From contig JAHEEB010000156.1 of NCBI GenBank assembly GCA_024640925.1, forward strand, positions 1-7,923: a stretch of 7,923 nt of DNA. The letters are read 5' to 3'. Position numbers and translations under genes: made by a program. Shown here piece by piece: positions 1 through 7,231 of the stretch. The DNA comes from Bacteroidota bacterium. Its GTDB lineage: Bacteria; Bacteroidota; Bacteroidia; Bacteroidales; UBA10428. Positions within the stretch are counted from its first letter, which is position 1, and every line of letters begins with the position of its first letter. The notes below the pieces were generated by a model. That model made no database searches, was not told the origin of the DNA, and was given only the letters and a program-made list of their open reading frames with translations.

Positions 1-1128
1 TAGTTTTAGACCCACACCTACCATATATTCCGGAACATACGGTGACAAATCATGGTTATAAATATCATAGGTTCCCATAGCAGCAATCTGAGGCATACAA
101 CTTCCCACTTCTGCTTTATAAGCAATTTGGGCGAGTTCTTTCTTTTGCTCAACCTGTTTTAATATATCGCTGTTGATTTTTGACTGTTCGAGAAAGTATT
201 CTACTGGTTCAATTTCAAACAGGTAAAACAAATTAGAAAGTGGTTCTATCAATAAGCTTGTATCAATCGATAAAGTATTCAACAGTGATTCGTTTACAAT
301 ATACTGCTGGCGGATGGCTTTCTTAAGTTCCCTGTCAGCATCGGACCAATATACTTTTGCATGAAGATATTCAGCATTTGATATAATACCCTGTTCTTTT
401 AAGTGTTGAGCATCACTAAGGTGCGATTCCATTGTCTGAAATACCTGTTCTCTCACTCTTTTAACCTGGTTGCAAAGCGTTAAGCCATAGTACCGATCAA
501 CCAGTTCACAGAATACTTCGGAATATTTTGCTTCTTCCTGTAGTTTTGCTTCTTCTACTTTTGCTTGTGCTGCCTGATTTGCACGAATAATTTTACCCCC
601 TGTAAAAATTGGCTGAGTGAAACTTGCATTAACCACACCAAATTGTTTTTCCTGTATAACCGGGTTCCAATTCCCTTCATTTATTGTATTCAATCCTTCC
701 AGTAATTGACCTCGTACAGCCTGTGTCGAAATATTATCGGGCAGAGTTGGCATAACAGATGCCGTGTTAGGATCGGGATTTGGAACACCCGAAAAAACAC
801 CATAATTGCCAAGTGTTTCGTATAAAGGGGTAATGGCATCTCTGACCGGAGTGAGATCAAGAGTTATGTCTTCTGACATAACCATATAATTAGCACCGAT
901 AGAAATAGTGGGAAGATAAAGGCCCCTTGTCGCCTTCATCTCCTGCTCTTTCTGAATTGTATACTCTCTGGCTTGCTGCAGAGAATAATTCTTCTCAACC
1001 ATAATAGACAATGCAGATTCAAACGATATGGTATCACCCGATACAGTATCATTCTGGCAAAAAGCACTAAAGCTTATCAAAGGAGTAATGATAGTCGCAA
1101 TGATAATTTTAAAACAATTTTTCCCCAT
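1..1128 (-). CDS. TolC-family outer membrane efflux protein (C-terminus beyond window)
   Basis: Outer membrane channel component of a tripartite efflux or type I export system, expected to form a trimeric barrel with a periplasmic alpha-helical tunnel. The frame is open for 376 codons from the ATG at 1128 to the left edge; family members are usually 420-500 residues, so roughly the last fifth is missing. Residues 1-24 form a signal peptide (hydrophobic IIIATIITPLISFSAFC, cleavage near CQ-ND). Residues 34-75 have the typical TolC opening (SFESALSIMVEKNYSLQQAR, then a GLYLPTISIGANY strand). FTQPIFTGGKI at 170-180 is the strand-to-helix turn of the family, followed by long amphipathic helices rich in A, E, K and Q (183-285), and the second repeat begins near 305. 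Residues 85-160 are a longer-than-usual insertion between the first strand and FTQP, rich in P, N and T. The gene lies 115 nt downstream of a TetR gene on the same strand, a common Bacteroidota order (tetR-tolC-hlyD-RND). The exported substrate cannot be told from this sequence. Confidence 0.93.
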   Translation of the reverse strand, partial: MGKNCFKIIIATIITPLISFSAFCQNDTVSGDTISFESALSIMVEKNYSLQQAREYTIQKEQEMKATRGLYLPTISIGANYMVMSEDITLDLTPVRDAITPLYETLGNYGVFSGVPNPDPNTASVMPTLPDNISTQAVRGQLLEGLNTINEGNWNPVIQEKQFGVVNASFTQPIFTGGKIIRANQAAQAKVEEAKLQEEAKYSEVFCELVDRYYGLTLCNQVKRVREQVFQTMESHLSDAQHLKEQGIISNAEYLHAKVYWSDADRELKKAIRQQYIVNESLLNTLSIDTSLLIEPLSNLFYLFEIEPVEYFLEQSKINSDILKQVEQKKELAQIAYKAEVGSCMPQIAAMGTYDIYNHDLSPYVPEYMVGVGLKL

Positions 1129-1190
1129 AATAGATTTCTAATTTTATATTATTTTCTTATAAATTCCACGCGTACAATGACATGATTTAC

Positions 1191-1238
1191 TTTTAAACGT
1201 TTCGACTAAAATTGTAAAATGTTCGAAAAAAAAACAAA
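1191..1238 (-). promoter_or_regulatory. Candidate tolC promoter with overlapping TetR operator
   Basis: Read on the minus strand, TTTG (1238-1235) is followed after 18 nt by TACAATTT (1216-1209). This resembles the Bacteroidota -33 (TTTG) and -7 (TAnnTTTG) boxes, with two mismatches in the -7 box. Overlapping the -7 box is a 21-bp imperfect palindrome (1191-1211) with outer arms TTTTA/TAAAA and inner CG/CG pairs. It contains TTAGTCGAA (1209-1201 on the minus strand), which recurs upstream of tetR. Binding there would block transcription of tolC and genes after it. The sequence words are seen directly; promoter and operator function is inferred, and the poly-T background makes TTTG a weak landmark. 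Confidence 0.35.
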
Positions 1239-1243
1239 AAAAA

Positions 1244-1822
1244 TTATTTCACAATCATTCCATAAAATAAAATATTAAGCAGACTATCAATCCTATCTTC
1301 CGTTGACTGATTGTCTGTATCTTCGTAAAGGGCTATTTCCAACCCCTTGAGAGCAGTTACAATTGCAATAGATGCCAGTTTTACATTATTAATCCTGAAT
1401 TTTTTCGATTTTACTCCATTTTGGAGTATCTCTTTTACAAGACTAATCTCTTCTGAATCATATTTTTTGCGGAGGGCATCGATAAAATCAAGATGCAGAA
1501 GGTTATCGTTTTTGAGGGCATTATAATAGTTTGTTGCTTTATTATAAGCCTTCATTCGCGTGAGTACATAAATTTTTATTTGTTCTATAGGATCCTTTGT
1601 CTTTTCGAGAGAAATCATTATTTCATTTCTAAGATCCCTTGCTTCATTCTCAACAACCTCCTGGAAAATTTCCTCCTTGCTTGTAAAATAATAATAAATT
1701 GAACTTTTACCTTTTCTAAGTTCATTAGCAATATCGTCCATTGTTGTTTTTTTGTAGCCGTAGCGTTGAAAAACATTGGCTGCAAACTGAATTATCTTTT
1801 CTTTAAAAATATCTTTATCCAT
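1244..1822 (-). CDS. TetR/AcrR-family transcriptional repressor
   Basis: A 192-residue one-component regulator of normal TetR-family length. The N-terminal DNA-binding domain spans about residues 6-53: AANVFQRYGYKKTTMDDIANEL covers helices 1-2, and KGKSSIYYYFTSKEEIF is the recognition helix and the highly conserved YYYF-x-SKEE turn into helix 4. Residues 60-192 are the helical ligand-binding and dimer domain, which is not conserved enough to name a ligand. The ATG at 1822 places the HTH at the usual distance from the N-terminus. The leader is AT-rich without a Shine-Dalgarno sequence, as is normal in this phylum. The gene is followed 115 nt later by tolC on the same strand and is divergent from the outer membrane protein gene at 2072. 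The likely role is repression of itself and of the efflux genes, released by a transported or toxic small molecule. The family call is firm; the target is inferred from position and a shared promoter word. Confidence 0.95.
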   Translation of the reverse strand: MDKDIFKEKIIQFAANVFQRYGYKKTTMDDIANELRKGKSSIYYYFTSKEEIFQEVVENEARDLRNEIMISLEKTKDPIEQIKIYVLTRMKAYNKATNYYNALKNDNLLHLDFIDALRKKYDSEEISLVKEILQNGVKSKKFRINNVKLASIAIVTALKGLEIALYEDTDNQSTEDRIDSLLNILFYGMIVK

Positions 1823-1845
1823 AAAATCAATTTTATTCTTACGAC

Positions 1846-1863
1846 TATTCGACTAATTGAATA
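1846..1863 (-). promoter_or_regulatory. Imperfect palindrome upstream of tetR, candidate autoregulatory operator
   Basis: An 18-bp imperfect inverted repeat with arms TATTC/GAATA and further matching inner bases (14 of 18 positions symmetric) lies 24 nt upstream of the tetR start codon. On the minus strand it contains TTAGTCGAA, the same 9-mer found 73 nt upstream of tolC, and is followed by a second TAGTCG half-copy. TTTTG words further upstream (1884-1880 and 1876-1872) could be -33 boxes, but no good -7 box pairs with them. The position suits repression of tetR by its own product; this is inferred. Confidence 0.35.
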
Positions 1864-2071
1864 AAACGTTCCAAAATTACAAAAGGTTATATATTTCGCA
1901 ATTATTTATTCATATTTTTTGACGAAATGATTTTTGAAAACTTTAAGTAGTGGATTTTGAACTGACAAACAATTTTTGTCCGAAAATATTTCTTAGATAG
2001 TGCAACTTTTATATGCGAACCTTATCCTTATTCGTTATAAATTAGCAAAACAAAAATAAAACTATTTGAAT
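1864..2071. other. AT-rich divergent intergenic region between tetR and the outer membrane protein gene
   Basis: The gap between the divergent start codons at 1822 and 2072 is 249 nt; apart from the palindrome near tetR, this stretch holds no convincing ORF, RNA gene or strong hairpin. It should contain the promoter for the plus-strand gene. TTTTTG at 1973-1978 is a possible -33 box, but the sequence 18-20 nt later (around TAGTGCAA) fits the -7 consensus poorly, so I do not assign a promoter. No copy of the TTAGTCGAA word lies near the plus-strand start. Confidence 0.5.
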
Positions 2072-2659
2072 ATGAGAAAAACAGCAAAATTGCTAACTGT
2101 AACTGTTCTTGTTGCTGTGTTGATAGTATCGAACGGCAATGCCCAGGAAAAAAAGTTTATAAAGGGGGACAAAAATATTAGTTTGGGTGTTGGTTTTGGT
2201 TCACCATGGATAGGTGATGGTAATTCTATGACATTTCCGCCAGTTTCAGCTTCATTTGATTATGGATTGCGCGATGATCTGGGACCTGGTGTCATTGGAA
2301 TTGGTGGATTGATTGGAGTTGCCGGATATCGTTATGATAACCTGCCTTATTATGCCTGGTCATATACTACGGTTATTGTCGGAGCAAGAGGAACGTATCA
2401 TTATCAGTTGGTTGATAAACTCGATACATATGGTGGTTTAATGTTAGGATTTAGGGTAATTTCGTCAAAAAAATATGGTGAGTGGGCTCATGCAGAATAT
2501 TACGATGATGATGACGTTAAACTGGCAGGTGCATTTTTTGTCGGCGCAAAATATTATTTCACTGAAAATTTAGCTGCTTTTGGTGAATTAGGATATGGAG
2601 TTGGAATCTTTACCATGGGCGTAACCTATAAGATAGGAGCAAAAGTAGTGAGTGAATAA
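2072..2659 (+). CDS. Small secreted outer membrane beta-barrel-like protein
   Basis: A 195-residue exported protein of unknown specific function. Residues 1-24 are a signal peptide (MRKTAKLL, hydrophobic TVTVLVAVLIV, then SNGNAQ with cleavage before EKK). The mature part alternates short amphipathic strands rich in G, Y, F and V with polar turns: ISLGVGFGSPW, VSASFDYGL, GIGGLIGVAGYRY, TTVIVGARGTYHYQL, TYGGLMLGFRVI, AGAFFVGAKYYF, LAAFGELGYGVGIFTMGVTYKIGAKV. This pattern fits an eight-stranded outer membrane barrel of the OmpW/OmpA-like or PorT-like type. One loop is strongly acidic (EYYDDDDV). The ATG at 2072 is preferred over a TTG two codons upstream because the signal peptide begins at once and ATG is the normal start. 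The gene stands alone, divergent from tetR and followed 30 nt later by a terminator. The barrel class is inferred from strand pattern, not from a recognised family motif. Confidence 0.85.
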   Translation: MRKTAKLLTVTVLVAVLIVSNGNAQEKKFIKGDKNISLGVGFGSPWIGDGNSMTFPPVSASFDYGLRDDLGPGVIGIGGLIGVAGYRYDNLPYYAWSYTTVIVGARGTYHYQLVDKLDTYGGLMLGFRVISSKKYGEWAHAEYYDDDDVKLAGAFFVGAKYYFTENLAAFGELGYGVGIFTMGVTYKIGAKVVSE

Positions 2660-2689
2660 AGATTCTAACTGGTATAGTATTAAAAATAG

Positions 2690-2713
2690 AGGCTGTCCCA
2701 AGGCAGCCTTTTT
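2690..2713 (+). terminator. Intrinsic terminator of the outer membrane protein gene, possibly bidirectional
   Basis: A perfect 6-bp stem AGGCTG (2690-2695) / CAGCCT (2704-2709) with an 8-nt loop, in which CC and GG can pair further, is followed by a run of five T. It begins 30 nt after the stop codon at 2659. On the minus strand the same stem is followed by CTATTTTT, so it may also stop transcripts from the convergent TPR gene, which ends at 2845. Confidence 0.8.
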
Positions 2714-2844
2714 GCATATCACTTTATTTTGGTGATAGTGATTATTTAGTTTTTTGGAGTTACTGAGGTAAAAAAAGAACGACATTCTAAATTTTTACTA
2801 ATTCTCTGTGTGTGTTAATAATATTACTTGCTTAACAACAAGTC

Positions 2845-4047
2845 TTATTTCCCGCAATTTTTCTGTAAGTATTCCAACGATCTCAGATCTCCAAACTTTT
2901 CAGCACGTTGCCAATAATAACAGGCCAATTGATTATTTCCCTGCTGATAATGGCAAAGTCCCAGGTAATAATTAGCCTCTTTATTGTTGGGGGTAAGATC
3001 AAGGCTCATCGAAAGGTCAGAAGCAGCTAAATTATAACTACCCGACTGATAATAGATCATACCACGTAATAAATACCATTCTGCTTTTGGAATATTCTGT
3101 ATGAAAATCGAATTCAGCTGTTTTAAAGCACTGGTAAGGTTATTTGATTCATAATCTATCTGAGCTGAAAGAAATATGGCTGCCGTATCGTTGTTAAAAT
3201 ATTGGAGGTATGTGGTAATCTTCTGTTTGGCTTTAATTAATTCTTTTGCCATCAGGTAAGCTTTTGCTGATTTTATGTAACTTTCAAATGCCTCAGGTTT
3301 AAGTTTCAGTACTTTTTCAAAACTCGAAGCCGCTGCATTATATTCATTTAAATTAAGTTCGTAGTTGCCACATGAAAAATAATATTCGCTTTTCAGAGAA
3401 TTAGCCGAAATGGACTGTTTTATTTCATATAAAGCTAGTGTGTAGTTTTTTTCTGCCTCGTAACAAAGGGCTTTCAACGAATGAAAGTAATCTGATGTAG
3501 GATTTTTCAACAGGGCTTCATCAAGTTCCCTATGTGCTGATTGAAAATCGTTTTTCTGAAGAAAATAATAAAAAGATGCAGTAGTCTCTCCTTCTGTAGT
3601 CTGAATAATCTCCGAAACGAAAACCTGCCATTCATTTGAAGCTTGGATATTCCGGAAGGAGGTATCTGTAAGAATTGCTTTATAGTCTTTTTCGGGAAAA
3701 AAGGAAAGGTATCTTTTTATGTAAAAAACAGAAAGTTTTGCCTGTAATTGTTCAGCGTATGATTTAGCCAGCCAGATAGCAGCATCTGGTATATTTAAAT
3801 CAAATGCTTTTTTAAAATCGATAATTGAGTTATCGAATTGCTTGTTATTGAAATATGCAATTCCTCTGTAAAAAAGGATTTTACCTGAATCTGCCGGATT
3901 CTTTTTTAAAGCATCGGTAAGAAGGTTTTGTGCTGTTTCAAAATTCCCTTTCCTTATTTCTGCTGTTCCCTTGAGATACAGATCATCCATCTGGGCAAGG
4001 CAACTGGTTGATATGGCAAATAATATGACGATTATAGATTTTTTCAT
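2845..4047 (-). CDS. Exported TPR-repeat protein
   Basis: A 400-residue protein made almost wholly of tetratricopeptide repeats, expected to act as a protein-interaction scaffold in the periplasm or at the outer membrane. Residues 1-19 are a signal peptide (MKKSIIVILFAISTSCLAQ, cleavage probably after LA). C16 follows STS rather than a proper lipobox, so a lipoprotein is less likely. TPR units with the usual G/A-Y-A-P pattern can be seen at about 23-56, 57-88, 154-186, 190-220, 223-253 (NYELNLNEYNAAASSFEKVLKLKP), 256-285, 287-316, 324-353 (LRGMIYYQSGSYNLAASDLSMSLDLTP) and 357-390. The last unit, GLCHYQQGNNQLACYYWQRAEKFGD and then the C-terminal KNCGK, follows the G-x(3)-AC-x-W-x-KA-x-x-G form common in Bacteroidota TPR proteins. 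Residues 100-150 are a less regular spacer. The ATG overlaps the upstream stop as ATGA, implying translational coupling with the T9SS-type protein. The partner is unknown. Confidence 0.9.
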   Translation of the reverse strand: MKKSIIVILFAISTSCLAQMDDLYLKGTAEIRKGNFETAQNLLTDALKKNPADSGKILFYRGIAYFNNKQFDNSIIDFKKAFDLNIPDAAIWLAKSYAEQLQAKLSVFYIKRYLSFFPEKDYKAILTDTSFRNIQASNEWQVFVSEIIQTTEGETTASFYYFLQKNDFQSAHRELDEALLKNPTSDYFHSLKALCYEAEKNYTLALYEIKQSISANSLKSEYYFSCGNYELNLNEYNAAASSFEKVLKLKPEAFESYIKSAKAYLMAKELIKAKQKITTYLQYFNNDTAAIFLSAQIDYESNNLTSALKQLNSIFIQNIPKAEWYLLRGMIYYQSGSYNLAASDLSMSLDLTPNNKEANYYLGLCHYQQGNNQLACYYWQRAEKFGDLRSLEYLQKNCGK

Positions 4048-6662
4048 TCACTTCCGGCTTGAGTATTTTTTTCTCCTGAAAAAACATGTATAAAACCCTT
4101 GAGGGAATAATGCTTTTCACCCGTAAGCCTGGGTTCAAAAACATCACAAATGTAATAGTAAACCCCTGTTGGAACCAGTTTTTTTGAGGCTTGATTGTAC
4201 CCATCCCATTTGATATAAGGATCCTGAGTCTCAAATATAAGTTGTCCAAACCTGTTGTATATTTTCATGTCCACGTGTTTTATAAATCCTCCCAGATTCC
4301 AGGATTTATACAAATCATTTATTCCGTCATTACCTGGACTAAACACGTTGGGCAGTGAGAACATCAGGCAGGAGTCAATGGTATAGACATTTATCGGACT
4401 CACATTGTTAAACGAATCGACAGCACTTATTCCATAAATAGCAGCTAATGATTCGAGATTATCATTGTGGGTGTATGTTGTATCTGGTGGAAGTTGTGTG
4501 GCAATTAACTGAAAATCATCATCAGCGCTGGGTTTATAATAAATCTGGTATAGAATAATATCATCATCGCCGCAAACACTTTCCGGACTAGTCCATGTTA
4601 GCTCATTGTAAGCACTATCGCATATTGAAACAGCCTTTAGAAGAGGAGCACATGGAGGCAGGGTGTCTACAGCTTCAGCAATATTAATATGTGAAATGTT
4701 TTTGACAAAATAATCAGAATTATAAATAGGTCGTTTGCCCAGACTACGTGCTCTGTAGGTATAAGGTACACCGTTTTTCAATCCTTCATCGCTGTATTCA
4801 GGTTGATAAACGGTAGCAATGGAGTCGAATTGTTGGGTTTCTTCATTTTTTCTGAAAACATCAAATTCGTAATTTAACCAGGGGGCTCTCTTATTTATCT
4901 GAAGGGTAACGGTATTATCTGAACCAACCATATTCAAATACAGGGATGAAGCAGTTTCGCTGCCTGGCAATTCAGTCCATTTTCCCAGAGCATCCTGGTA
5001 AACAAGTTTTACATCATATACATATGGAAATATCAGTGTATTGATATTTTGATCAGTAAAAGTGGTGTCTTTAAAGTCAGATGTGGGTATTGTAGAAACA
5101 AGGGTTAATCCTGTTTCTCCGGGTTTTTGCCTGTATATTTCATAGCGGAAAGGCCCGGTTCCTAATGTGTCGGCATATCTTGGAACTGCCCAGCTTACTA
5201 AAATAGAACCAGTTGTTTCATTATCGGATAAAACGCTTACCTGCAGGATAGGCGGAGTACCAGGAACAAGGGTGGTACAGACTTCTTCAGAAGCAAAACT
5301 TTCTGCCTGGTCAGCGTAATAGGCAGTTACCATATAGCAATAATCAAATCCGGGAACTAATCCATCACCAAGGTTATCGTCGGTATAATAATTGTGAAAT
5401 TGACCTTGCACATTGTCTAACAATTCATAGCCCGTATAGGCTGGTACACCAAATTCGCAACTATCGTGAACAAAATTATACGAACCAATCTTACGGTAAA
5501 TTTTATATCCTGCAGGAACTCCGCATCTGCTTGGACTCCATTGAAGCCTTATTGAGTCGGTACCTGGCAGTGCAACAAGATTTTCCGGGGAAGAGTGGAT
5601 TACCCTGATGGAAAAACTGGTTATATCAACCAGACTAATATCATTCGAAACATCCTGCGATTTGAATACAAATGTATAAGGCTGCTGTCTGGCATCATCG
5701 CAGGTAGTAGCCCAGCTCAATATACCTTTTGAATATCCTTGTCCTGATTCGGTTACACTAAAAGTTGCTGTTTCATCTGAAATGGGTTTACCCACCATGT
5801 AAAGTTTAATGGGATCATTGTCAGCATCAGTTGCTGAAACATCTATTTTTATAGTATCACCAGACTCAACACAATAATTAACAAGAGGACCATTAACAGG
5901 AGGATTATTATCAGTCTCATACACATTTATCTGCATGTCTCTCGATATTCGTCCAATCCTCATCCCATTTCGCCATTCATCTACATGTAAAGCTATATTA
6001 TAAGCACCGGTATCAATGGGTGTTATCCAGGTTAAATCACCAATAGTCTGATTGATAAAGACAGTATCGCTGGCTGGAGGAACAATGTAACCGTCAATGG
6101 CTCTTCCTCCATCTGCTGTGCACGGGGTTAATTCGTATGAAATACTGTCACCATCCGGGTCATAAGCAGCCGGGTTATGGATGAAAATATGATTTTTTGC
6201 TGCTTTATCGATTGGCGGGTTTAATAGCACAGGAGTAGAGTTGGTTCCGGTAAAAGGGCTGATAAGCATATTTGTCTGAATCGAAAAAACAGTATTTACC
6301 GAATTTGGAATGTTTTTAATCCCGTCATTACGGTTAGGATCTTCCATAAGTATTTGGTATACTCCGCTTCCCGGAAATGTGTGCTGTGTAACATACGTAT
6401 TATAAAAATAATCATTAGGTAAAAGAGTCCGACTGGTAATCATAACTTCTTCAGAGGTTCCATCGCCCCAATTTACTGTTAATCGGTCACGATTTGCCTG
6501 GCTTTTAGTATAAGTATAAGTTGTTACTGTAATTTCGTAGGTATAGCCACTAATGTGCCGGTAGGTTATTTCACCTGCACGATTGTGTGTACCAAACAAC
6601 CGAATTGGTAAAAGAGCGGAACAGACAATAAAAAGCACATATATTTTTATTCGATTTTGCAT
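4044..6662 (-). CDS. Large multidomain surface protein with T9SS type B (gliding-motility-associated) C-terminal domain
   Basis: An 872-residue exported protein, predicted to cross the outer membrane by the type IX secretion system. Residues 1-24 form a signal peptide ending LPIRLFG before THNRAGEITY. Residues 25-135 are a PKD-like domain with the hallmark VNWGDGTSEEV (63-73) and HTFPGSGVYQI. Residues 150-250 and 255-355 are cadherin/Ig-like segments with AAYDPDGDSISYEL (165-178) and SATDADNDPIKLYM (276-289), whose DxDxD/N runs suggest calcium binding. Fibronectin III-like units follow near 357-465, 470-575, 577-665 and 668-768, each with a W or N strand and Y-x-IYRK/IYYK. Cysteines at 380, 402, 442, 462 and 671, 681, 697, 765 could form disulfides. 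Residues 770-872 are the CHU_C sorting domain (LPNVFSPGNDGINDLY, IYNRFGQLIFE, WDGYN, LVPTGVYYYICDV, GFIHVF). No enzyme domain is visible, so adhesion or cell-surface structure is the likely role. The start at 6662 sits 2 nt after the DUF6702 gene. Confidence 0.93.
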   Translation of the reverse strand: MQNRIKIYVLFIVCSALLPIRLFGTHNRAGEITYRHISGYTYEITVTTYTYTKSQANRDRLTVNWGDGTSEEVMITSRTLLPNDYFYNTYVTQHTFPGSGVYQILMEDPNRNDGIKNIPNSVNTVFSIQTNMLISPFTGTNSTPVLLNPPIDKAAKNHIFIHNPAAYDPDGDSISYELTPCTADGGRAIDGYIVPPASDTVFINQTIGDLTWITPIDTGAYNIALHVDEWRNGMRIGRISRDMQINVYETDNNPPVNGPLVNYCVESGDTIKIDVSATDADNDPIKLYMVGKPISDETATFSVTESGQGYSKGILSWATTCDDARQQPYTFVFKSQDVSNDISLVDITSFSIRVIHSSPENLVALPGTDSIRLQWSPSRCGVPAGYKIYRKIGSYNFVHDSCEFGVPAYTGYELLDNVQGQFHNYYTDDNLGDGLVPGFDYCYMVTAYYADQAESFASEEVCTTLVPGTPPILQVSVLSDNETTGSILVSWAVPRYADTLGTGPFRYEIYRQKPGETGLTLVSTIPTSDFKDTTFTDQNINTLIFPYVYDVKLVYQDALGKWTELPGSETASSLYLNMVGSDNTVTLQINKRAPWLNYEFDVFRKNEETQQFDSIATVYQPEYSDEGLKNGVPYTYRARSLGKRPIYNSDYFVKNISHINIAEAVDTLPPCAPLLKAVSICDSAYNELTWTSPESVCGDDDIILYQIYYKPSADDDFQLIATQLPPDTTYTHNDNLESLAAIYGISAVDSFNNVSPINVYTIDSCLMFSLPNVFSPGNDGINDLYKSWNLGGFIKHVDMKIYNRFGQLIFETQDPYIKWDGYNQASKKLVPTGVYYYICDVFEPRLTGEKHYSLKGFIHVFSGEKNTQAGSE

Positions 6663-6664
6663 TA

Positions 6665-7174
6665 CTAATAGATGTTTTTTAAAGAGATTAGTTGCTCAGT
6701 ATTCTGATAATCGAATGTAAAACCATTCTCGTTTGATCCACAAGTCAAAATTAGCAGGTTTATCTGATCTCTATATGTTTCCAGAAATATTTTATTTTGA
6801 ATATTTATTGATTCAGGAATTTGGGATAATTTAATACTGAAAAACATCCATACGTCAGATTCATAGTCTTTTATCCCAGTAAATTCGGGTTTGACAGGTA
6901 CTCCATCTATCGAAATAATAAATCTTTTATTGAAATAACCGGATGCAAGTATTTTATCCATTTTTATCGTTGTATCACTTGTTGCAGAAGCGTTTTCATC
7001 ATGATATATACCATAAATAAGATAGTTATAATCATCTTTAAAGAACCGGATAGAATAGTCAATACTCCTTTCTTCTTTATGATATTCCATATTCACTACC
7101 GATAAATGTACAGGATGAGCAGTAAGTTTCCCTACAATTAAGAATAAAAAAATTATATAAAAATATAATTTCAT
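6665..7174 (-). CDS. DUF6702-like small exported protein
   Basis: A 169-residue exported protein of unknown function. Residues 1-19 are a signal peptide (MKLYFYIIFLFLIVGKLTA) cut before HPVHLS. The mature start HPVHLSVVNMEYHKEERSIDYSIRFFKDDYN matches the conserved opening of the Bacteroidota DUF6702 family as I remember it (HPF-x-VSVTEI...K.LEI..RIFTDDFE), and the total length matches the family. The rest is predicted mixed beta strand: YFNKRFIISIDGVPVKPEFTGIKDYESDVWMFFSIKL, then a C-terminal part NLLILTCGSNENGFTFDYQN like the family's usual closing strand pair. No catalytic motif or metal site is seen. It is the first gene of an operon, ending 2 nt before the start of the T9SS-cargo gene and so probably coupled to it. 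This suggests a shared envelope process. The family call rests on motif memory rather than a search. Confidence 0.82.
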   Translation of the reverse strand: MKLYFYIIFLFLIVGKLTAHPVHLSVVNMEYHKEERSIDYSIRFFKDDYNYLIYGIYHDENASATSDTTIKMDKILASGYFNKRFIISIDGVPVKPEFTGIKDYESDVWMFFSIKLSQIPESINIQNKIFLETYRDQINLLILTCGSNENGFTFDYQNTEQLISLKNIY

Positions 7175-7193
7175 GCCATTAAAAATTGATGGC
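7175..7193 (-). repeat. Small inverted repeat abutting the DUF6702 start codon
   Basis: The arms GCCAT and ATGGC (7189-7193 and 7175-7179 read on the minus strand) flank a 9-nt AT-rich loop and end directly before the ATG at 7174. In RNA this would make a weak 5-bp hairpin at the translation start. The second arm contains an out-of-frame ATG-GCA-TGA whose stop overlaps the real start as ATGA. Whether either matters is unknown; a 5-bp arm can arise by chance. Confidence 0.3.
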
Positions 7194-7199
7194 TAAGTT

Positions 7200-7231
7200 A
7201 AAAAAAAGACCCCACAATTAATTGCGGGGTC
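7200..7231 (-). terminator. Strong intrinsic terminator of pyruvate kinase
   Basis: On the minus strand a 24-nt stem-loop has arms GACCCC/GGGGTC, a G-U wobble pair, then the self-complementary CAATTAATTG at the tip. It is followed by eight T (7207-7200). It starts 27 nt after the pyk stop codon. On the plus strand the wobble becomes an A-C mismatch and there is only CTTAA after the stem, so the minus-strand sense is clearly favoured. Confidence 0.92.

Noticed and set aside
973..1185. Plus-strand open frame of 70 codons
   Set aside because: Lies antisense to the start of the TolC-family gene, has no sensible domain or leader, and is best explained as a shadow frame.
1231..1243. A-rich tract (poly-T on the minus strand) after tetR as a terminator
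   Set aside because: No stem precedes it on the minus strand, since the tetR stop is directly adjacent; it more likely forms part of the upstream promoter region of tolC.
2066..2071. TTG start two codons upstream of the outer membrane protein ATG
   Set aside because: The ATG at 2072 begins a well-formed signal peptide directly and ATG is far more common; the TTG adds only two residues.
2826..2843. ACTTG/CAAGT inverted repeat just after the TPR gene, as a terminator
   Set aside because: Only 5 bp of AT-rich stem, and the sequence after it on the minus strand (AATATTATT) is not a T-run; the hairpin at 2690-2713 is a better candidate.
3983..4249. Minus-strand open frame of 88 codons across the TPR/T9SS-cargo junction
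   Set aside because: Overlaps both well-supported genes in another frame and shows no signal peptide or family motif.
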